11,988 nt of DNA from the NCBI GenBank assembly GCA_024230695.1, contig JAAERC010001014.1, forward strand, positions 1 to 11,988, read 5' to 3'. The notes under the pieces are model-generated. The model worked only from the letters and a program-made list of their open reading frames with translations. It did no database searches and was not told the DNA's origin. The position numbers were made by a program, and so were the translations under genes. This document shows, one piece after another, positions 8,536 through 11,988 of this stretch (position 1 is the first letter of the stretch; each line of letters opens with the position of its first letter). The stretch comes from Candidatus Zixiibacteriota bacterium. GTDB taxonomy: Bacteria > Zixibacteria > MSB-5A5 > GN15 > PGXB01.

Positions 8536-8559
8536 CTGTCGGGTGCGGCGATCCGACAG
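8536..8559. repeat. Second GC-rich palindrome, 7-bp perfect arms extended to 9 with wobble
   Basis: CTGTCGG (8536-8542) pairs with CCGACAG (8553-8559), extended inward by a G-T and a T-A pair, leaving the loop GCGGCG. It stands out as GC-rich against AT-rich surroundings and is preceded by GGCCTAC, which shares CCTAC with the flank of the palindrome at 8408-8430. It is probably an extragenic repeat or structured RNA stem. No T-run follows, so it is not a simple terminator. Confidence 0.5.
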
Positions 8560-8928
8560 CACAGAGACAAACACTTTTCCCACCGCGTCGATGTTGATTC
8601 TCTCTTCATATATTCTGTACATGATTAATTATACGAAACTACAAAAATATATATTTCATGGAAAAACCCTTTTTCTGAAAAGCAAAGCCATTTTGCTGTA
8701 ACAACATGAAAGGTATAATATAAGAGAGAATTATTATTGTCATTAATCATTATCGGTACAAATTTTGGTAGTAAAATTGTCAAACCGTTTGAAGTAATCC
8801 CTACGCTTTGCTTTCTTGGGCAACTTTTATTATATTCCCGGCGTATAAATTTTTAATATTGTCAAAATAATGGCAAAATTGAAAATGAATAAAACGGGAA
8901 AAAAAGAAAAAATCTTATAGGAGAAAAT

Positions 8929-10446
8929 ATGTCTGACAAAGTAAAAGCACTCTATAAAGAGTTGACCGACCGAATAAAGGAAGTAACAATACTCGGTTCG
9001 TGCGAAGCATTGATCGGCTGGGACGAACGAACCTACATACCGCGCAAAGGTGCCGAAAATCGTGCCAATCAATTATCATATCTGGCCGGGTTGGCTCATA
9101 AAAAATTCACCGACCCAAAAATCGGCGAACTGCTAACTGAGCTCGAACAATCGGATCTAATCAAAGATGAGTTTTCCGACGAAGCGGTCACAATCCGCGA
9201 AACAAGATATGATTATGACAAAGAAGTAAAACTACCTCAGAAACTTGTTGAAGAACTATCGCACACGGCAACGATGGCGCAGGGTGTTTGGGCCAAAGCC
9301 AGAGGCGAAAATGATTTTGCTTCGTTCCAGCCGTATTTGGAAAAGATGATAAAACTCAGCATCAAAAAAGCCGAATGCTACGGATACAAAAATGAAGCCT
9401 ACGATGCACTTCTTAATGAATATGAACCTGGCTCATCGGTTGAATTTGTTTCCAAAGTTTTCTCAGGATTTAAAGATGATCTAGTGGCACTTGTCTCGGC
9501 GATTGGTAATGCCAAGAAAAAGCCGAATATGAGCTTAATAGAAAATACCTATCCAATTGATTTACAGGAGACATTCGGACGTTCTGCCTCGGCGGCTATC
9601 GGATTTGATTATGCCGGTGGACGTTTGGACAAAACGGCGCATCCGTTCTGCACCGGAATCGGCCCCGGAGATACCAGAATCACGACGCGTTTTAATCCCA
9701 ACCATTTTGGGCAGGCTTTATTTGGAATCTTGCATGAGGCCGGACATGGCATTTATGATCAGGGATTGCCTGCTGAACATCATGGTACACCACGAGCCGA
9801 AGCGGTTTCGCTTGGTATTCATGAATCACAGTCACGGATGTGGGAAAATCAGGTCGGTCGTGGGAAACCGTTCTGGAAACATTTTTTCCCGCGCGCACAA
9901 CAGATGTTCCCAGAACTTCTGGGAGATGTTGCGCTTGATGATTTCTATTTTGCTATCAACGATGTTCGCCCGTCGCTTATCAGAGTCGAAGCCGACGAGG
10001 TTACATACAATCTTCATATTTTGCTGAGATTTGAGATGGAACATGCTTTGATAAGCGGCAATCTTCAGGCTAAGGATGCTCCTGAGGCATGGAACGAAAA
10101 ATTCCAGCAATTCTTTGGGATCACCCCTCCAACTGTTGGTGATGGGTGTATGCAGGATGTTCATTGGTCAGCCGGACTTTTTGGTTATTTCCCGACTTAT
10201 ACGCTCGGGAATCTTTATTCGGCACAGTTCTTTGCCAAAGCCAAAGAAGAGTTGCCTGGTTTAGAAGATAAATTTGCCATTGGTGATTTTGTCGATCTGA
10301 AAAAATGGCTCAATGAGAAGATTCATACGCATGGCCGCAGATACCGGGCTGAAAAACTTGTCGAAGTTGTCACCGGGGATAAACTGAGCCATGAGCCATT
10401 GATGCAATATCTTAAAAACAAATTTGGAAAACTGTACGAACTATAA
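8929..10446 (+). CDS. Thermostable-type (Taq) carboxypeptidase, peptidase family M32
   Basis: This 505-aa cytoplasmic zinc metallopeptidase is predicted to remove C-terminal amino acids from peptides, with broad specificity except at proline. Family M32 motifs appear in order: AHPF at 237-240, GDTRITTRF (DxRxT) at 247-255, zinc site HEAGH with His269, catalytic Glu270 and His273, HESQSRMWEN with third zinc ligand Glu299, IRVEADEVTYNLHI at 351-364, and GCMQDVHWSAGLFGYFPTY at 406-424. The length is normal for the family (about 500 aa) and there is no signal peptide. The start is firm: TAGGAG sits 5 nt before the ATG, and the N-terminus matches the usual M32 helix (CEALIGWDERTYIP). The ankyrin-PDZ gene begins 24 bp downstream on the same strand, so the two are probably co-transcribed. 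Likely role: intracellular peptide turnover. Confidence 0.96.
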   Translation: MSDKVKALYKELTDRIKEVTILGSCEALIGWDERTYIPRKGAENRANQLSYLAGLAHKKFTDPKIGELLTELEQSDLIKDEFSDEAVTIRETRYDYDKEVKLPQKLVEELSHTATMAQGVWAKARGENDFASFQPYLEKMIKLSIKKAECYGYKNEAYDALLNEYEPGSSVEFVSKVFSGFKDDLVALVSAIGNAKKKPNMSLIENTYPIDLQETFGRSASAAIGFDYAGGRLDKTAHPFCTGIGPGDTRITTRFNPNHFGQALFGILHEAGHGIYDQGLPAEHHGTPRAEAVSLGIHESQSRMWENQVGRGKPFWKHFFPRAQQMFPELLGDVALDDFYFAINDVRPSLIRVEADEVTYNLHILLRFEMEHALISGNLQAKDAPEAWNEKFQQFFGITPPTVGDGCMQDVHWSAGLFGYFPTYTLGNLYSAQFFAKAKEELPGLEDKFAIGDFVDLKKWLNEKIHTHGRRYRAEKLVEVVTGDKLSHEPLMQYLKNKFGKLYEL

Positions 10447-10470
10447 ATTATGTGAGACAATGAGGTAATG

Positions 10471-11667
10471 ATGAGGAGTTTAGTAAAATTAGTATCCGGT
10501 TTGGTTGTGGTTATTTGTTTAACAGGCAGCCTATTTGCCGGTGAGATTCATGAAGCGGCAAAAAACGGGGATGTTGAAAAGATAAAAACAATTTTTCTTG
10601 AAGACCAAACCCGTCTTTCCGCACAGGATAAAGTCGGTTACACAGCGCTTCATTGGGCGGCATTGCGAGGGAAATTAGATGCCGTCAGGTTTTTAGTTGA
10701 AGCGGGAGCCGATGTTAATGCTTTTGGATTGGATGGTTGTACACCGCTCCATGGTGCCGCCGATTTTGGTAATGTGGCCATGATTGGAGTATTAATAAAA
10801 AAAGGGTCCGTTGTTGACAATAAAAATAACTGGGGCAATACGCCATTGCATATGGCCAGCCAAGCTGGAAACAGAAAAGCCGTCAAAATCCTGGTATTTC
10901 AGGGTGCCGATGTGAATGCACTTTCCAATGAAGGATGGACCCCTTTGTATTACGCCCAGCTTAGTGGACATACAAAAGTGGCCGGCGTCCTGAAAAGGAG
11001 CGGTGGCTCATTGGAATTTTTGGACAGTGATGGTAAAAACGCGGATGAAATCAGGATCGTTAGACCAAATTCAATTGAGATCGATTTGTCAAAACTGGAG
11101 GAGTACGCCGGGAAATACTTAATTGATGGTAGTTTTTTATCAAATGTCTGGGTCGAGGATAATAAACTGTGGGTAGAAGATTATGCTTTACATCCGACAT
11201 ATCCTATTGGAGTCGATAGTTTCTATTGTGAAAAACAACCCTGGACTATTTCTTTTTCCAGAAATAAGGATAATAAGATAGACAGCATCACTCTTGGTTT
11301 TTTAAGAGGAAATGCCGGTGGTATAAAAGTTGACAATGATTTTGAACTGACCATTGCCGAACCTAAACTTGGTATAACCGTGAGACCAACTACCCGTTAT
11401 GAATTCACCTATAGTGCTCTTAAGGCCATCTATCGGCTTGAGTCACCTTCCGATACGATTGCGGCCACAGTTACCATTATTTTGGAAAACAGTCCTGCGG
11501 ATCGTGCCGGCATAAAACAAAAAGATGTAATTCTGGTGTTTAACAATAATCCAATAATGAGCTCCGACGAACTATATGAGGCGGTTAAAAAGGTTGAATC
11601 GGGAACAAAAGTACCTATTGAAGTTCTCAGGCAGGGCAATGTTCACAGTTTGATAATTGAATTTTAA
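10471..11667 (+). CDS. Exported ankyrin-repeat protein with DUF3471-like and C-terminal PDZ domains
   Basis: From the second ATG of the ATGATG pair this is 398 aa. That start lies 5 nt after TGAGG (10461-10465), while the ATG at 10468 is only 2 nt from it. Residues 1-24 form a Sec signal peptide: basic Arg2 and Lys6, a hydrophobic core, and likely cleavage after SLFA; no lipobox is present. About five ankyrin repeats cover ~25-180, with clear TALHWAALRGKLDAVRFL, TPLHGAADFGN and TPLHMASQAGN signatures and GADVNA loops. Residues ~208-295 (LEEYAGKYLIDG...) resemble DUF3471, a small beta domain found after serine beta-lactamase-like domains. A PDZ domain spans ~299-398: LGITV, SPADRAGIKQKDVILVFNN and a final VLRQGN strand. 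The parts suggest a periplasmic or surface binding/scaffold protein with no visible enzyme site. It follows the M32 gene by 24 bp and converges on mtnN. Ligands are unknown. Confidence 0.88.
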   Translation: MRSLVKLVSGLVVVICLTGSLFAGEIHEAAKNGDVEKIKTIFLEDQTRLSAQDKVGYTALHWAALRGKLDAVRFLVEAGADVNAFGLDGCTPLHGAADFGNVAMIGVLIKKGSVVDNKNNWGNTPLHMASQAGNRKAVKILVFQGADVNALSNEGWTPLYYAQLSGHTKVAGVLKRSGGSLEFLDSDGKNADEIRIVRPNSIEIDLSKLEEYAGKYLIDGSFLSNVWVEDNKLWVEDYALHPTYPIGVDSFYCEKQPWTISFSRNKDNKIDSITLGFLRGNAGGIKVDNDFELTIAEPKLGITVRPTTRYEFTYSALKAIYRLESPSDTIAATVTIILENSPADRAGIKQKDVILVFNNNPIMSSDELYEAVKKVESGTKVPIEVLRQGNVHSLIIEF

Positions 11668-11681
11668 TAGAAAAGAATAAG

Positions 11682-11988
11682 TTATTCAGTTGATGCCGCG
11701 TCATCTTTAATAGAGATGACGCGAAGCATCGTCTCTACTATTTTAAAAGAGTTTTCCGAGGCAATTTTTAAATAGTTTTCAAAATCTTTTGTGGCGCCGC
11801 CACCTCCGGTATCAGAGATAGTCCTCAAAATAATAAATTTGACATCATTAACAAAACATGTATAACCAACCGCCGCGCCTTCCATCTCAATAGCTACAGC
11901 CCCAAATTCCCGTTGAATCCCCTCGATTCTACGCTGGTCGGATTCAAATCGATTCCCCGTACCGATAGGACCAACAATCAGTTTAGGA
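11682..11988 (-). CDS. mtnN: 5'-methylthioadenosine/S-adenosylhomocysteine nucleosidase, C-terminal part (5'-truncated by window edge)
   Basis: The visible 101 codons are the C-terminal part; the N-terminus with the catalytic Glu12 equivalent lies beyond base 11988. The enzyme hydrolyses methylthioadenosine and S-adenosylhomocysteine to adenine plus the thioribose or ribosyl-homocysteine product, serving methionine salvage and the activated-methyl cycle in the cytoplasm. Diagnostic motifs: GPIGTGNRF near the left of the fragment, AIEMEGAAVGYTC (Met/Glu contacting the ribose) and RTISDTGGGGATKDFENYL, whose SD holds the catalytic Asp equivalent to E. coli Asp197. The last recognisable helix is SFKIVETMLRVIS; the following IKDDAASTE is a short tail past the usual family end and is encoded inside an inverted repeat. 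Related purine phosphorylases are less likely given the EMEGAAV and ISDT context. The gene converges on the ankyrin gene, with 14 bp between stops. Confidence 0.9.
   Translation of the reverse strand, partial: PKLIVGPIGTGNRFESDQRRIEGIQREFGAVAIEMEGAAVGYTCFVNDVKFIILRTISDTGGGGATKDFENYLKIASENSFKIVETMLRVISIKDDAASTE
11697..11742. repeat. Overlapping inverted repeats in the 3' end of mtnN, at a convergent gene junction
   Basis: CGCGTCATCT (11697-11706) and AGATGACGCG (11714-11723) are perfect 10-bp arms, extendable inward with a wobble and one more pair. A second, alternative pairing joins TAGAGA (11711-11716) with TCTCTA (11732-11737), with a further imperfect match toward the centre, so the two folds exclude each other. 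On the plus strand the element begins 30 bp after the ankyrin-PDZ stop and could end or stabilise that transcript, but no T-run follows directly. It lies within mtnN codons. It may be a degenerate dispersed palindrome. Confidence 0.45.

Larger units (their letters stand above)
8400..8928. other. Gene-free 529-bp intergenic region
   Basis: No credible gene or RNA gene was found between the SulP fusion and the M32 peptidase. The only open frames are short, start without a ribosome binding site and resemble no known family. The left third holds two GC-rich palindromes (8408-8430 and 8536-8559) and a perfect AT-only palindrome, TTTTATATATAAAA (8477-8490). The right two thirds are AT-rich. They hold a lone TATAAT at 8714-8719 without a good -35, and three copies of ATTGTCA at 8736, 8776 and 8858. 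The promoter of the M32 gene must lie here, but none stands out. Confidence 0.6.

Noticed and set aside
8681..8697. AGCAAA/TTTGCT hairpin as a terminator or RNA element
   Set aside because: It has a 6-bp weak stem with no T-run after it and is too far from the SulP stop.
8501..8701. 66-codon plus-strand open frame in the intergenic gap
   Set aside because: It has no good Shine-Dalgarno, its codons run through the palindrome at 8536-8559, and its tail is translated AT-rich DNA.
10468..10473. First ATG of the ATGATG pair as start of the ankyrin-PDZ gene
   Set aside because: It is only 2 nt from the TGAGG Shine-Dalgarno, while the second ATG has a workable 5-nt spacing. The difference is one residue and either is possible.
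10471..10545. Lipoprotein signal in the ankyrin-PDZ protein
   Set aside because: The only cysteine in the signal region follows VVI, not a small residue at -1, so there is no lipobox; SLFA fits ordinary signal peptidase I cleavage.

Overview
The window looks like bacterial chromosome, AT-rich (about 40% GC by eye), with Shine-Dalgarno-led genes and an exported protein with a signal peptide. It carries no phage, plasmid, transposon or CRISPR genes. The mix of genes (a receiver-CheX fusion, a DUF3417-type glucan phosphorylase, a SulP-rhodanese fusion, an M32 peptidase and an ankyrin-PDZ exported protein) suggests an environmental Gram-negative lineage, perhaps FCB-group or candidate-phylum (Zixibacteria-like) or deltaproteobacteria-like. 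This placement is a guess from gene style, not from a marker gene.

Layout. (1) 1-741, minus: 5' part of a gene for a degenerate response-regulator receiver fused to a CheX-type domain; its 3' end lies off the window. (2) 942-3575, minus: alpha-glucan phosphorylase (glgP). (3) 3576-3905: a 330-bp divergent intergenic region with candidate promoters and an imperfect operator-like inverted repeat. (4) 3906-6065, plus: glycogen debranching enzyme (glgX). (5) 6240-8399, plus: SulP anion transporter with STAS, cysteine-motif linker and rhodanese domain. (6) 8400-8928: a 529-bp gene-free stretch with two strong GC-rich palindromes and short repeats. (7) 8929-10446, plus: M32 carboxypeptidase, followed after 24 bp by (8) 10471-11667, plus: an exported ankyrin / DUF3471-like / PDZ protein. 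(9) 11682-11988, minus: C-terminal part of MTA/SAH nucleosidase (mtnN), convergent with the ankyrin gene and only 14 bp from it.

How they work together. GlgP and GlgX form a clear functional pair. Phosphorylase shortens glucan chains to limit dextrins, releasing glucose-1-phosphate, and the debranching enzyme removes the alpha-1,6 stubs. Their divergent arrangement fits shared control from the region between them. The M32 peptidase and the ankyrin-PDZ protein look co-transcribed, but no functional link is obvious. The SulP fusion stands alone and suggests coupling of sulfur-anion uptake to sulfane-sulfur handling. MtnN belongs to methionine salvage and the methyl cycle.

I do not see a complete undescribed system. 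The points most worth a second look are the SulP-STAS-Cys-rhodanese architecture, the ankyrin-DUF3471-PDZ architecture, the pseudo-receiver-CheX fusion, and the palindromic elements, one of which overlaps the 3' coding end of mtnN.
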